33,214 bases of DNA, taken from contig JAUIIV010000012.1 of assembly GCA_030431675.1 (NCBI GenBank), positions 1-33,214 on the forward strand. The letters run 5' to 3'. The DNA comes from Gammaproteobacteria bacterium (lineage in GTDB: Bacteria > Pseudomonadota > Gammaproteobacteria > UBA6186 > Azoamicaceae). A program made the translations under genes and the position numbers. The notes below the pieces were generated by a model. It was not told the origin of the DNA, ran no database searches, and worked only from the letters and a program-made list of their open reading frames with translations. This document shows, in pieces, positions 17,098-25,622 of this stretch (positions within the stretch are counted from its first letter, which is position 1; each line of letters starts with the position of its first letter).

Positions 17098-18005
17098 AAA
17101 CCCACCCCCAAATGCTCACTCATAGCGCGGGTAGTAATTGCCGGTACAATACGCTTATTAAGCCCAGTCAACACTTTGCCAGGACCACACTCTAGAAACT
17201 CAGTTACGCCCTGCTGCACCATAAATTCTATACACTCTATCCATCTCACTGGACTAAACAATTGTTTCTCCAGAGCATTAATAATTCCTTCACTATCCAC
17301 ATGTGATTGCACATCATAATTATGCACAACATTAATCTTAGGAGCACGCCAGTTCAAATTACGTAACTCTACCCCTAACAGCTCAGCGGCATCACGCATT
17401 AAATAACAATGCGATGGTACACTCACTGGCAACAACAATGCCCGCTTTGCACCCAACGCTTTAGCTTTATCGATAACTAAATCAACACCTTGGGATGTAC
17501 CAGCTACTACTATCTGTCCTGGGGCATTTATATTCGCAGCTTGAGCATCTACATTAGCACAAATCTCTTCAATCTGGGACAGTTCTAACCCCAAAATCGC
17601 AGCCATTGCCCCCTCACCAGCAGGTACAGCGCTTTGCATCAACTGACCGCGCTTAGCTACCAATTTCAAGCCTTCAGCAAACGTTATAGCTCCAGCACAA
17701 ACCAATGCAGTATACTCACCTAGGCTATGGCCAGCAAGCAATATAGGCTGTTCATCACAGCTCTCTTGCCAGTTTTTCCACGCCACAAACCCAGCTGTCA
17801 ACAAAGCGGGCTGGGTATACTCAGTTTGGTTAAGGCGTTGCTCAGGATCCTTAGCAATTAACTCCAACATATCATAGCCTAAAACTGAGCTTGCTTCGGC
17901 ACATATATCAGCCACTAGATCCGGGTTATCTGCTATAAAAGGATCTAGCATTCCCACCGCCTGCGAACCCTGTCCCGGAAAAATAAACGCTAACTTATTA
18001 CTCAT
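17091..18005 (-). CDS. fabD: Malonyl-CoA:ACP transacylase
   Basis: FabD moves malonate from CoA to ACP, the entry point for chain extension. FIFPGQGSQAVGML is the N-terminal signature, and LLAGHSLGEYTALVCAGAI carries the nucleophile Ser94 in GHSLGE. SVPSHCYLMRDAAE contains the catalytic His. FLECGPGKVLTGLNKRI is the conserved C-terminal stretch. Length is 304 residues (E. coli 309). It lies 20 bases after fabH in the operon. Confidence 0.96.
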   Translation of the reverse strand: MSNKLAFIFPGQGSQAVGMLDPFIADNPDLVADICAEASSVLGYDMLELIAKDPEQRLNQTEYTQPALLTAGFVAWKNWQESCDEQPILLAGHSLGEYTALVCAGAITFAEGLKLVAKRGQLMQSAVPAGEGAMAAILGLELSQIEEICANVDAQAANINAPGQIVVAGTSQGVDLVIDKAKALGAKRALLLPVSVPSHCYLMRDAAELLGVELRNLNWRAPKINVVHNYDVQSHVDSEGIINALEKQLFSPVRWIECIEFMVQQGVTEFLECGPGKVLTGLNKRIVPAITTRAMSEHLGVGLC

Positions 18006-18025
18006 AAATAACTCCTAAGCAAGGC

Positions 18026-18958
18026 CTACAGGCGCACCATGGCTGAACCCCAGGTTAACCCGCCGCCAAATGCCTCAAATAATAAATTTTGTCCTGGTTT
18101 AATTCTGCCATCACGGATACCAACATCAAGTGCTAGAGGAATAGATGCAGCAGAAGTATTAGCATGCTCATCTACAGTCACAATCACTTTATCTTCAGAT
18201 ATACCTAAAGACTTAACAGTAGAATTTATGATCCTAATATTTGCTTGATGCGGAACCACCCAATCTATATCTGATGGTTGCATATGATTGTGCTCAAGTG
18301 CCTGCTTGGCTACTTGGCTTAACCATTTTACTGCTAACTTAAACACTGCATTACCCTGCATCTTAACCACATCTGCATTGTCTAAAAACAACACGTCTTT
18401 ATACGAGCCATCTGCACTTAAGTGGGTAGACATAACCCCAGGCTCATTTGCTGCTTCTAAAATTACAGCGCCTGCTCCATCACCAAATAAAATACAACTA
18501 CTACGGTCTTGCCAATCTAAAACCCTTGACATTGCTTCACTGCCAATCAGCAAAATTCTTTTATACTGCCCGCCTGCAATAAATTGCTGAGCAATACTCA
18601 ACCCATAAATAAAACCACTGCATGCAGCCTGCACATCAAAAGCTGCACAATTTTGAGCACCTAGTTGAGCCTGAACAGAACATGCAGTTGCAGGAAAAAC
18701 TTGTGATGCTGTGCATGTAGCAACGATAATCATATCCAAATCATGCGGGGTTAGGCTTGCTTGTTCCAGAGCTTTACTAGCAGCAGCAACCGCCATAGTT
18801 ACTACATTTTCATTTTCTGCAACAACATGTCTGCGCTGGATACCTGTACGCTGTACTATCCACTCATCGCTAGTATCAATAGTTCTAGCTAAATCAGTAT
18901 TAGCCACAACTTTTTCTGGCAAGTAACTACCAGTTGCTTTTATCTTCGCGTATATCAT
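18026..18958 (-). CDS. fabH: 3-oxoacyl-ACP synthase III
   Basis: FabH starts fatty acid synthesis by condensing acetyl-CoA with malonyl-ACP. The Cys-His-Asn triad is visible: Cys113 in DVQAACSGFIYGL, His in VVPHQANIRII and Asn in VDEHANTSAASIPLAL. DTSDEWIVQRTGIQRRH near the N-terminus and FEAFGGGLTWGSAMVRL at the C-terminus are family hallmarks. Length is 310 residues (E. coli 317). The gene begins 6 bases after the plsX stop. Confidence 0.96.
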   Translation of the reverse strand: MIYAKIKATGSYLPEKVVANTDLARTIDTSDEWIVQRTGIQRRHVVAENENVVTMAVAAASKALEQASLTPHDLDMIIVATCTASQVFPATACSVQAQLGAQNCAAFDVQAACSGFIYGLSIAQQFIAGGQYKRILLIGSEAMSRVLDWQDRSSCILFGDGAGAVILEAANEPGVMSTHLSADGSYKDVLFLDNADVVKMQGNAVFKLAVKWLSQVAKQALEHNHMQPSDIDWVVPHQANIRIINSTVKSLGISEDKVIVTVDEHANTSAASIPLALDVGIRDGRIKPGQNLLFEAFGGGLTWGSAMVRL

Positions 18959-18964
18959 TCGCAG

Positions 18965-19981
18965 TTACTGCTCTCCAAGCCTATTTTCTACCATATCCCG
19001 AATCTGCAAAGGTACATTAGCTTCTACCTCTTGCACTGCCTTGCGAATAGCAGTAGTAAATGCTCGAACATTCGCACCACCATGACTTTTAATGACGACA
19101 CCTTGGAGGCCTAGTAAACTGCCTCCATTGTAGTTGTTGGGATCCAATCGGGTCACTAATCTTTTTAGTACAGGTTTGGAAATCAAAGCACATAATTTTG
19201 ACCAAAGACTACGCGAAAACTCTTCACGCGCAAAAGTCAGCATCATTTTTGCTACGCCTTCACTAGCCTTAAGAGCAACATTACCCACAAATCCATCGCA
19301 CACAACTACATCGGCTGTGCCCTTATAGATATCATCGCCCTCTACATAACCAATATAATTGATACTAGAATTAGCTTCTAGTAATTGCGATGCTTGTTTT
19401 ACCGCATCAGTACCCTTAATAGCTTCAGCACCCACATTTAGCAAACCTACACGCGGACTTTTATCACTAGAAGTCGATGCAGCTAAAATAGAGCCCATAA
19501 CAGCAAACTGAAATAAATGATCGGCAGTGCACTCGACATTTGCGCCTAAGTCGAGCATATAAACTTCACCCTTGGCCGATGGGATAGGAAATAATATTGC
19601 GGGTCTATCGACACCAGGCAGCATCTTAAGAACAAACCTAGCTGTAGCCATTAATGCGCCTGTATTCCCAGCACTGACACAAGCCTCAGCCTGTCCATCC
19701 TGCACGAGGTTAACTGCAACCCGCATAGACGAATCTTTTTTACCACGCAAAGCAGAGGATGGAAGCTCATCCATCGCAACTACTTGGGTTGCATGCTGCA
19801 CAGTTAGCCTAGAACGGTCCCAATCAGAACTATGCATCGTAATGATACGCTGCAATTCTTCCTGATCACCTACCAATATCAAACGTAGTTCTGGATTCTC
19901 GTCTAGTGCCTTTAACGCAGCAGGGACCGTTACCTCTGGTCCCTTATCCCCACCCATTGCATCTATGGCAATGCAAGTCAT
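18965..19981 (-). CDS. plsX: Phosphate acyltransferase PlsX
   Basis: PlsX makes acyl-phosphate from acyl-ACP, feeding PlsY for phospholipid synthesis; it is a peripheral membrane enzyme. IAIDAMGGDKGPEVTVPAAL at the N-terminus is diagnostic, followed by SALRGKKDSSMRVAVNLVQ, SAGNTGALMATARFVL and VVCDGFVGNVALKASEGVA. Length is 338 residues, close to E. coli (356). The start overlaps the rpmF stop by one base, the usual arrangement. Confidence 0.96.
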   Translation of the reverse strand: MTCIAIDAMGGDKGPEVTVPAALKALDENPELRLILVGDQEELQRIITMHSSDWDRSRLTVQHATQVVAMDELPSSALRGKKDSSMRVAVNLVQDGQAEACVSAGNTGALMATARFVLKMLPGVDRPAILFPIPSAKGEVYMLDLGANVECTADHLFQFAVMGSILAASTSSDKSPRVGLLNVGAEAIKGTDAVKQASQLLEANSSINYIGYVEGDDIYKGTADVVVCDGFVGNVALKASEGVAKMMLTFAREEFSRSLWSKLCALISKPVLKRLVTRLDPNNYNGGSLLGLQGVVIKSHGGANVRAFTTAIRKAVQEVEANVPLQIRDMVENRLGEQ

Positions 19982-20175
19982 TACTCTACAGTTTCTACTT
20001 CTGTTGTAGTATCAATGACTTGACGTCCACGGTAATAACCATCTGCGGTCATATGATGACGACGATGTACCTCACCAGTCTCTTGATCTACAGATAGCGT
20101 TGCATTCTGCAAACCATCATGTGAACGACGCATATTACGCTTAGAACGCGATTTGCGATTCTGTTGTACTGCCAT
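19981..20175 (-). CDS. rpmF: 50S ribosomal protein L32
   Basis: L32 is a small, basic large-subunit protein. [20 protein letters not shown] is the conserved N-terminus, and [20 protein letters not shown] is the typical second half. The family's two CxxC zinc pairs are absent, as in many Gammaproteobacteria. Length is 64 residues (E. coli 57), with an acidic tail ending ETVE. It lies one base after the yceD stop, and yceD-rpmF-plsX is one of the most conserved bacterial gene triplets. Confidence 0.96.
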   Translation of the reverse strand: MAVQQNRKSRSKRNMRRSHDGLQNATLSVDQETGEVHRRHHMTADGYYRGRQVIDTTTEVETVE

Positions 20176-20176
20176 T

Positions 20177-20701
20177 TTACTTGTCCCCTGCCTCTTGGCC
20201 TGTTTTCTTTAACTTTAGGTTTTGCAATACATCAAACGGATTGTGTTTATTTTCCACCGTTGTACTTGCAATCTCTATACACTCTTGCGACCCCAACTGA
20301 TGCTTTGGCACAATTGGTTGCGCTAAAATAAACTCATCTTCTATTAGCTGATTAAGATCCAGTTTACCATCAGCGATGATCACTGGCTCATAATCACTTG
20401 GCAAATCTTTTGCCTCAATGTCATTTTGAACTGGGCTGCAAGCAAAATCAGCTTGCAGGTCTTGTTCAAACGACTGCGAGCAACGATCACAGATGACACT
20501 AAAAACCGCCTGTAATTTGCCCTTGACTACACATCGTTGCTCCGCGTCAAAAACGAAGGCAACCGAATAACTAACAACCCCCTGGTCTGTGGCTAAAAAC
20601 TGCCTAGCCCTTTCCAACGAAGATATAGCTATACTTCCCTCAAGCTCTGCACCCCTTTTTGCAAGCTTAAAAGGCTCTACTACTGACGTGCCAGTACTCA
20701 T
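20177..20701 (-). CDS. yceD: YceD (DUF177) protein, 23S rRNA accumulation factor
   Basis: YceD proteins are small soluble proteins linked to 23S rRNA accumulation and always found next to rpmF. The central stretch [20 protein letters not shown] has the CxxC pair followed by a third Cys seen in the family. [20 protein letters not shown] is the conserved block, and the C-terminal region [13 protein letters not shown] is the usual short helix. Length is 174 residues (E. coli 173). Its start overlaps the sppA stop by four bases (ATGA type). Confidence 0.92.
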   Translation of the reverse strand: MSTGTSVVEPFKLAKRGAELEGSIAISSLERARQFLATDQGVVSYSVAFVFDAEQRCVVKGKLQAVFSVICDRCSQSFEQDLQADFACSPVQNDIEAKDLPSDYEPVIIADGKLDLNQLIEDEFILAQPIVPKHQLGSQECIEIASTTVENKHNPFDVLQNLKLKKTGQEAGDK

Positions 20702-21651
20702 AAGTCGGTGATCATAGCTGCGTCTAACCCATATGTCAAAGCTGATGATAGCCCTAACTTCTGACCGAAAGTTTTACTTAGTTGCCCAAGCAAATCTTTT
20801 TTGGGGGCATATTCAACTAATTTGCCATAACCCACCACTTCTTCGGCTACTGTATTTGCGTCACCAAAGCCATCAATAAGCCCTAAGTCGATAGCCTCAA
20901 CTCCAATCCAAAACCTTCCAGAAAACATATCACTAGTTTCCTGCAAGCGATCACCACGACTAGTACGGACCAAATCAGCAAACATATCGCCCATAATTTT
21001 TATTTCTTGTTTTACAATCGCAACTTGCTCTGGAGTCTCTGGGGAAAAAGGGTCTAGTAGACCTTTATTGGTGCCAGATGTGTATAAACGTCTAGATACC
21101 CCAATTTTTTCCATAGCATCAACAAAGCCAAATGAGCTAATAGCTGCACCAATCGAACCGACAATGCTAGACTTGTCAGAGTAAATTGCATCGGCTGCAC
21201 ATGCAATCCAATATGCTCCAGAAGCACCAACATCTTCTATAACCGCATAAAGTTTTTTCTCAGGATACTTTTCACGCAAATGCTTTATTTCTTTGTAAAT
21301 CTGATTTGATTGTACGGGGCTACCACCTGGGCTATTAATTCTAAGCACAATCCCTTTAGAGTTATGATTTGCAAAAGCTTTACGTAATAATGGTATTATA
21401 GAGTCAGCACCGGCATCACTGTCTGGCGCTATTGGTCCATTTAATACCACCATAGCGGTGAACTCTTCTGCAACCGGCATAGACATATCTTTTTTTCCCG
21501 TCATAAGCACATAAGTTATGAAAAATATGTAGATAAATACTAGTGATTTAAAAAATATACTCCAACGACGTTTTGCTCGTTGTTCACGGACCGTCATTTC
21601 TAGCATTTTGTTAATGGTATTTTTTTCCCAGGTACTATCTTGCTCTGCCAT
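20698..21651 (-). CDS. sppA: Signal peptide peptidase SppA (short form)
   Basis: SppA degrades cleaved signal peptides in the inner membrane. I place the start at 21651 (MAEQDSTWEK, 317 residues) because AAGGAA lies nine bases upstream; an in-frame upstream start at 21699 would overlap rluC more deeply. One membrane segment (about 31-51) is followed by the ClpP-fold domain. GASGAYWIACAADAIY contains the catalytic Ser144, and TSGTNKGLLDPF contains the base Lys196. Their 52-residue spacing matches short Bacillus-type SppA. LRINSPGGSPVQSNQIYKEI is the conserved oxyanion region. The position between rluC and yceD resembles Pseudomonas, but maf and the HAD phosphatase found there are missing. Confidence 0.93.
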   Translation of the reverse strand: MAEQDSTWEKNTINKMLEMTVREQRAKRRWSIFFKSLVFIYIFFITYVLMTGKKDMSMPVAEEFTAMVVLNGPIAPDSDAGADSIIPLLRKAFANHNSKGIVLRINSPGGSPVQSNQIYKEIKHLREKYPEKKLYAVIEDVGASGAYWIACAADAIYSDKSSIVGSIGAAISSFGFVDAMEKIGVSRRLYTSGTNKGLLDPFSPETPEQVAIVKQEIKIMGDMFADLVRTSRGDRLQETSDMFSGRFWIGVEAIDLGLIDGFGDANTVAEEVVGYGKLVEYAPKKDLLGQLSKTFGQKLGLSSALTYGLDAAMITDL

Positions 21652-22540
21652 AATGCAATATTCCTTGTTGCCATAATTCATCGTAATCTGCAGTAACAAC
21701 TATTTCCTTGCCAGATAATGGGCAAGCAAAAGATAATTGTCGCGCATGTAAAAATAATCTTTGGGCTTTTTGCTGCGTGCCATATTTATTATCACCAACT
21801 ATAGGTAAACCATGTTGAGCAGCATGCACCCTGATTTGGTGAGTTCTACCGGTTACTGGTACTGCTTGTAATAAAGTATGTCTTGCCAATCTATCTATAG
21901 TCATGAATTTAGTAAAAGAGGCTTTGCCATCTGGATGCACCTTAACAACACGCTCACCAGATGCCAAAACAAATTTCTTAAGTGGTAAATCCACTTTAAA
22001 TGCGTCAGGAGAATAGCCCGCTACTATACAGTGGTATACCTTATCAATACTACCTTCTTGCAGCATCGTATGTAATCCACGTAGCATTTTGTTATTTTTA
22101 GATAGCATAATACAACCAGAGGTATCTTTATCTAGCCTGTGTACTAGCTCAAGTGATTTAAGTTCTGGACGCTGCGCACGCAGAAGCTCTATCAAACCAA
22201 AGCTTAAACCACTACCTCCATGGACTGCCAAGCCTGCTGGTTTATGTACAATTATGAGATTCTTATCTTCAAAAAGCACTGGAACTTGAATATCTGCAGC
22301 CTGTTCAACTGTCAAGTGACGTTGTTCAGTGTGTTGCACAGGAGGAACTCGCACCACGTCATCTGGCTGTAATTTATAACTCGGCTTAATTCTACCTTTA
22401 TTAACCCGCACCTCACCCTTACGCAAAATGTTGTAAATTTTGCTCTTAGGAACATTCTTAAGTCTACGTAGCAAGAAGTTATCAATCCTCTGCCCCGCCC
22501 CAGAATCCTCTGTAACTGTTAGGTACGAAACTGTATTCAT
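21635..22540 (-). CDS. rluC: 23S rRNA pseudouridine synthase RluC
   Basis: RluC isomerises uridines 955, 2504 and 2580 of 23S rRNA in E. coli. An S4 RNA-binding domain is at about 15-70 (QRIDNFLLRRLKNVPKSKIY, then GEVRVNKGRIKPSYKL). The catalytic domain contains ELVHRLDKDTSGCIMLSKN, with the nucleophile Asp137. VTGRTHQIRVHAAQHGLPIVG is the conserved RluA-family block. Length is 301 residues (E. coli 319). In relatives rluC is divergent from rne; here they are separated by about 6 kb of accessory genes. Family membership is certain; RluC rather than RluD rests on context. Confidence 0.92.
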   Translation of the reverse strand: MNTVSYLTVTEDSGAGQRIDNFLLRRLKNVPKSKIYNILRKGEVRVNKGRIKPSYKLQPDDVVRVPPVQHTEQRHLTVEQAADIQVPVLFEDKNLIIVHKPAGLAVHGGSGLSFGLIELLRAQRPELKSLELVHRLDKDTSGCIMLSKNNKMLRGLHTMLQEGSIDKVYHCIVAGYSPDAFKVDLPLKKFVLASGERVVKVHPDGKASFTKFMTIDRLARHTLLQAVPVTGRTHQIRVHAAQHGLPIVGDNKYGTQQKAQRLFLHARQLSFACPLSGKEIVVTADYDELWQQGILHYGRAR

Positions 22541-22635
22541 GCAAGCGAGTATATCATCTTTAATTCACCCATAAAAGGTTTTTAAGCCAACTACCAAAAT
22601 ATTGTTATACAAAACTATAAAATGACCAACAGCTC

Positions 22636-22665
22636 TTGAAGAACTTGTTACTTGATAGGTACAAT
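22636..22665 (+). promoter_or_regulatory. Candidate promoter for the 944-residue protein gene
   Basis: TTGAAG (22636-22641) and TACAAT (22660-22665) are 18 bases apart, and the start codon follows 26 bases later. AAAAGGGA just before the ATG at 22692 can serve as ribosome site. This is a reasonable sigma-70 match, but it has not been tested against background. Confidence 0.35.
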
Positions 22666-22691
22666 GCAAATAAACAGAAAAGGGAATATAC

Positions 22692-25526
22692 ATGTTTTTA
22701 ACGCACGGCGCACTGCCTTGGGGCATTCTGGATGAAAGCTTAACTACAACCGCAGATAACGAACAAAATGAAGCATATGAAATTAAAAAGGAAAAATTTC
22801 TTAAAAGCTTCTATCGTGGCGAAGACCCTTGTTATGAAATCACCACAGATATCGGAGATCTAAATGGACTCCAAGATGGAGAGCTGGAAACTGAGAGAAA
22901 CAGAATTATTCGAGAACAGAGGTTTTACAAGCAGTTTGCTATGCTGCTGGGCATATCAAATACAACTAATATAGAAACTGGCTTCTTGAAACTAATGATG
23001 GACATGGGTATACATGAACACAGTCTACAGGTTGTACCGGTGAACTTCATAGAAAAAATTGTTGGTAATCCATCAATATTCCTTGGTGATATTGCAACAC
23101 CAGAGCAGCAAATACAAGCAAAAAATAATTTGTACAATTTAAAACGCGCTCTAGAAGAGATTTTTTTTCTGTTAAAAATAAAGGATGGCCTAGATGCACA
23201 AAATCGCAAATATATTTTAAAGCAGTTAATGATACAGCTAGGCCAGTGTTTGCCTGGGGTACAGTCTACCTGCACTATGTTGTTAGCAGACTTAAGAATG
23301 CCAACACTACAAGAGCAAATAGATCTCTTTAAGCTCACTGTACTAAGCGACTTTCACTTACAATGCATTGCAGAAAGAACTAAAGGTGGCCATCAGCAAG
23401 CGTTAGATCAAAATAGTATTCATTTGCTCAATAGCATTATAAGTCATGCTGCAAGAATAGGTTTTGTAGTACAAAATCACAGCATAGCAACTTTTGAAGA
23501 TATGTTTATTACTGCACTACCAATATCTACGCCAGAAAAGGAACAGCTACGAGAATATATTAGCATACATTACACCTTAGAGAATCTAGTTGAAAAAAGA
23601 GTTAAAGCTTTTAAAGATAGTCTAAAACAAAAATGCAGAGAATTAAACAAGGAAATAGGTGAAGATTGCTCTATGGCATACGTTGATTTTGAGCATATTA
23701 AGGAGATTATTATCGATATGCTTAAACGCTACGGGTTTCTAGTTCCAGGTAGCTCTGATATCCCTAGTGAATTAATACAGCAAACAAATTCGTTTTATGA
23801 TGAGCTAACAACATATGAGCAAAGAACAATAAACGGGGAAAGACCTAACAGTATTGAACAAAATATCATATATATTCGTGGAACTAAAAATAAATATGCC
23901 ATCTTCATGATTGCAGAAACACGATACAATGTACAAATAACCCAAACATCCCCTCAGCAGATTGTTGAAGAGATTGCTAAGAAAATTATGAGCATAGAGT
24001 TCGTCAATCTTGAGCGAGCTTTTATTCTAAACATAGCATCTGTTGAGGCATGTAGCCTACATCTTCCTCCTGCTGCGCAGCAGCCGAGTGTAGAAGTGTT
24101 ACCATATGCACCACATAAGTGTGCTATTGCGTTCAAACTAGATGGGGTAACTTATGACATAGCGTTATGTTCTTCTGAAACCCGCAGGGCAGCAATACCA
24201 TTATTGGACAGTGGCACTTTTTTAATCTTTCTTGCTCACCAGCTTAGCAAAGGGAATATATCACTTCTATCTGACTTTATAACGTACGGCAGAGAAAAAG
24301 TAGATGAATGGGCCTGGGAAGCACTCTATCCAATTATCATAGAAAAGTTAAGAGGTGACACCCAAGTACTGGCATTACAGACATTAATAGCACATCAAGT
24401 GTCATTCTATATGATAAATGCTCGAAGGTACAAATATATAGATGAATTTTTAAAATATTATGTTCGACAGGGCTTTCCTGATTTTACACAAACTATTGCT
24501 AATCTACTACTTGGGAATGACAGGCCTCTGCAAGCGCAAATCTATATCCTAGCAAGTAATACACCAGAAGCGTTAAATCTCTTTATCAAAGAGTATGTAA
24601 CAAAAATACTTAAGCCGCTACATCACAAACAACTACCAGATGTTGTTGAAGCATTGTTAACATCCAGCACAGGCCTATCTTCATATCCAGAATATCTAAA
24701 AGAAACATTTATGTATTTACTAGTAAATATGTATAGAAATAGAGCAATTAGAGTTAACCTTAACTTGCTAAAAAAATATGCAGCACACCCACTAAGCCAA
24801 GGTATGTTTAATAGTGAAATAATATTAGAAATGCACCGTCTAGATGAATTCACAACAATATTATTTATTGAAGCCCTTATTACAAGACGAGACACTCTAC
24901 CTTTCATGCAACGAGATGATGCAGTCGAGATTTTAAAATCAATTCAACCTGAAAGTAAAACTCTTCTGTACTATGCAATTAATATCGCTAGAAATAAGAG
25001 TCAAGATGCGATTATTCCTGCCCTTGCTATATTAGCTCTTTTAGCTACTAAGAAATTAAGTATACGAAATTCAAACTACCCTGAAGCACGTCATAGGGTA
25101 TTACAAAACCCTATTGATTTAGCTCTAGATGTAGCAAGATACGATCTAGCTAGTGCCATATATACACATGCACAAGATTCAGGACATGAGTTTCACACTT
25201 TTCTTACAAATTTTAAAGATAACGTAGACAGTTCATTAAGACATTTTCTAAGACATGATAATGCCGAAGCTGTTGATTTTATTTATAGAATTCAATGTGT
25301 TACCCCACAGCAGTTGGCAGTTGCAGCTATAGAAGAAAATAAGACTCAATTATGTTTAGATGTCCAGTTACTTACGCATCTAGAAATTGCAGAGGCAAGA
25401 AGAACTACATTCGCACCAGGTTTTGCAAATCATACAGGTTCGCAACAGCAACGACGTACACCCAGGGATGGAGTTCCAAATACGGGTCATGAAAGGCCTT
25501 ATGTAAAAAGGCATCACAGAGGATAA
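22692..25526 (+). CDS. Large helical protein of unknown function, possible effector
   Basis: This gene encodes 944 residues that I do not recognise. There is no signal peptide, no membrane segment and no catalytic motif that I can see. The composition is that of a soluble, largely alpha-helical protein. A charged stretch near 310-345 (LEKRVKAFKDSLKQKCRELN region) could be coiled coil. Residues about 756-835 look like two degenerate ankyrin-type repeats: KTLLYYAINIA...ILALLATKKLSI, then NPIDLALDVARYDLASAIYT. The last 40 residues are disordered-looking and basic, ending RPYVKRHHRG, which could be a C-terminal secretion signal or nucleic-acid tail. Base composition is similar to neighbours. It lies between rluC and rne, where relatives have only a short gap, so it arrived by insertion. 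An effector delivered to a eukaryotic host is the best guess, as inference only. Confidence 0.9.
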   Translation: MFLTHGALPWGILDESLTTTADNEQNEAYEIKKEKFLKSFYRGEDPCYEITTDIGDLNGLQDGELETERNRIIREQRFYKQFAMLLGISNTTNIETGFLKLMMDMGIHEHSLQVVPVNFIEKIVGNPSIFLGDIATPEQQIQAKNNLYNLKRALEEIFFLLKIKDGLDAQNRKYILKQLMIQLGQCLPGVQSTCTMLLADLRMPTLQEQIDLFKLTVLSDFHLQCIAERTKGGHQQALDQNSIHLLNSIISHAARIGFVVQNHSIATFEDMFITALPISTPEKEQLREYISIHYTLENLVEKRVKAFKDSLKQKCRELNKEIGEDCSMAYVDFEHIKEIIIDMLKRYGFLVPGSSDIPSELIQQTNSFYDELTTYEQRTINGERPNSIEQNIIYIRGTKNKYAIFMIAETRYNVQITQTSPQQIVEEIAKKIMSIEFVNLERAFILNIASVEACSLHLPPAAQQPSVEVLPYAPHKCAIAFKLDGVTYDIALCSSETRRAAIPLLDSGTFLIFLAHQLSKGNISLLSDFITYGREKVDEWAWEALYPIIIEKLRGDTQVLALQTLIAHQVSFYMINARRYKYIDEFLKYYVRQGFPDFTQTIANLLLGNDRPLQAQIYILASNTPEALNLFIKEYVTKILKPLHHKQLPDVVEALLTSSTGLSSYPEYLKETFMYLLVNMYRNRAIRVNLNLLKKYAAHPLSQGMFNSEIILEMHRLDEFTTILFIEALITRRDTLPFMQRDDAVEILKSIQPESKTLLYYAINIARNKSQDAIIPALAILALLATKKLSIRNSNYPEARHRVLQNPIDLALDVARYDLASAIYTHAQDSGHEFHTFLTNFKDNVDSSLRHFLRHDNAEAVDFIYRIQCVTPQQLAVAAIEENKTQLCLDVQLLTHLEIAEARRTTFAPGFANHTGSQQQRRTPRDGVPNTGHERPYVKRHHRG

Positions 25527-25589
25527 CAAATACACGCATACTCCTTATATATAAAGAATTAGGATTATTTGCATACGCACTCATAACCT

Positions 25590-25620
25590 TGCAATTTTAA
25601 CATTTAATGTTAAAATTGCA
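25590..25620. repeat. Perfect palindrome with 14-base arms abutting the ATPase start codon
   Basis: Two perfectly complementary 14-base arms (TGCAATTTTAACAT and its reverse complement) flank a 3-base centre. The right arm ends two bases before the ATG at 25623, so the ribosome site of the ATPase gene would lie inside the structure, and no Shine-Dalgarno is visible. It could be an operator bound by a regulator, possibly the ATPase itself through its helix-turn-helix, or an RNA hairpin that limits translation. The arms are AT-rich and there is no following T run, so it does not look like a terminator for the upstream gene. Confidence 0.8.
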
Positions 25621-25622
25621 GA

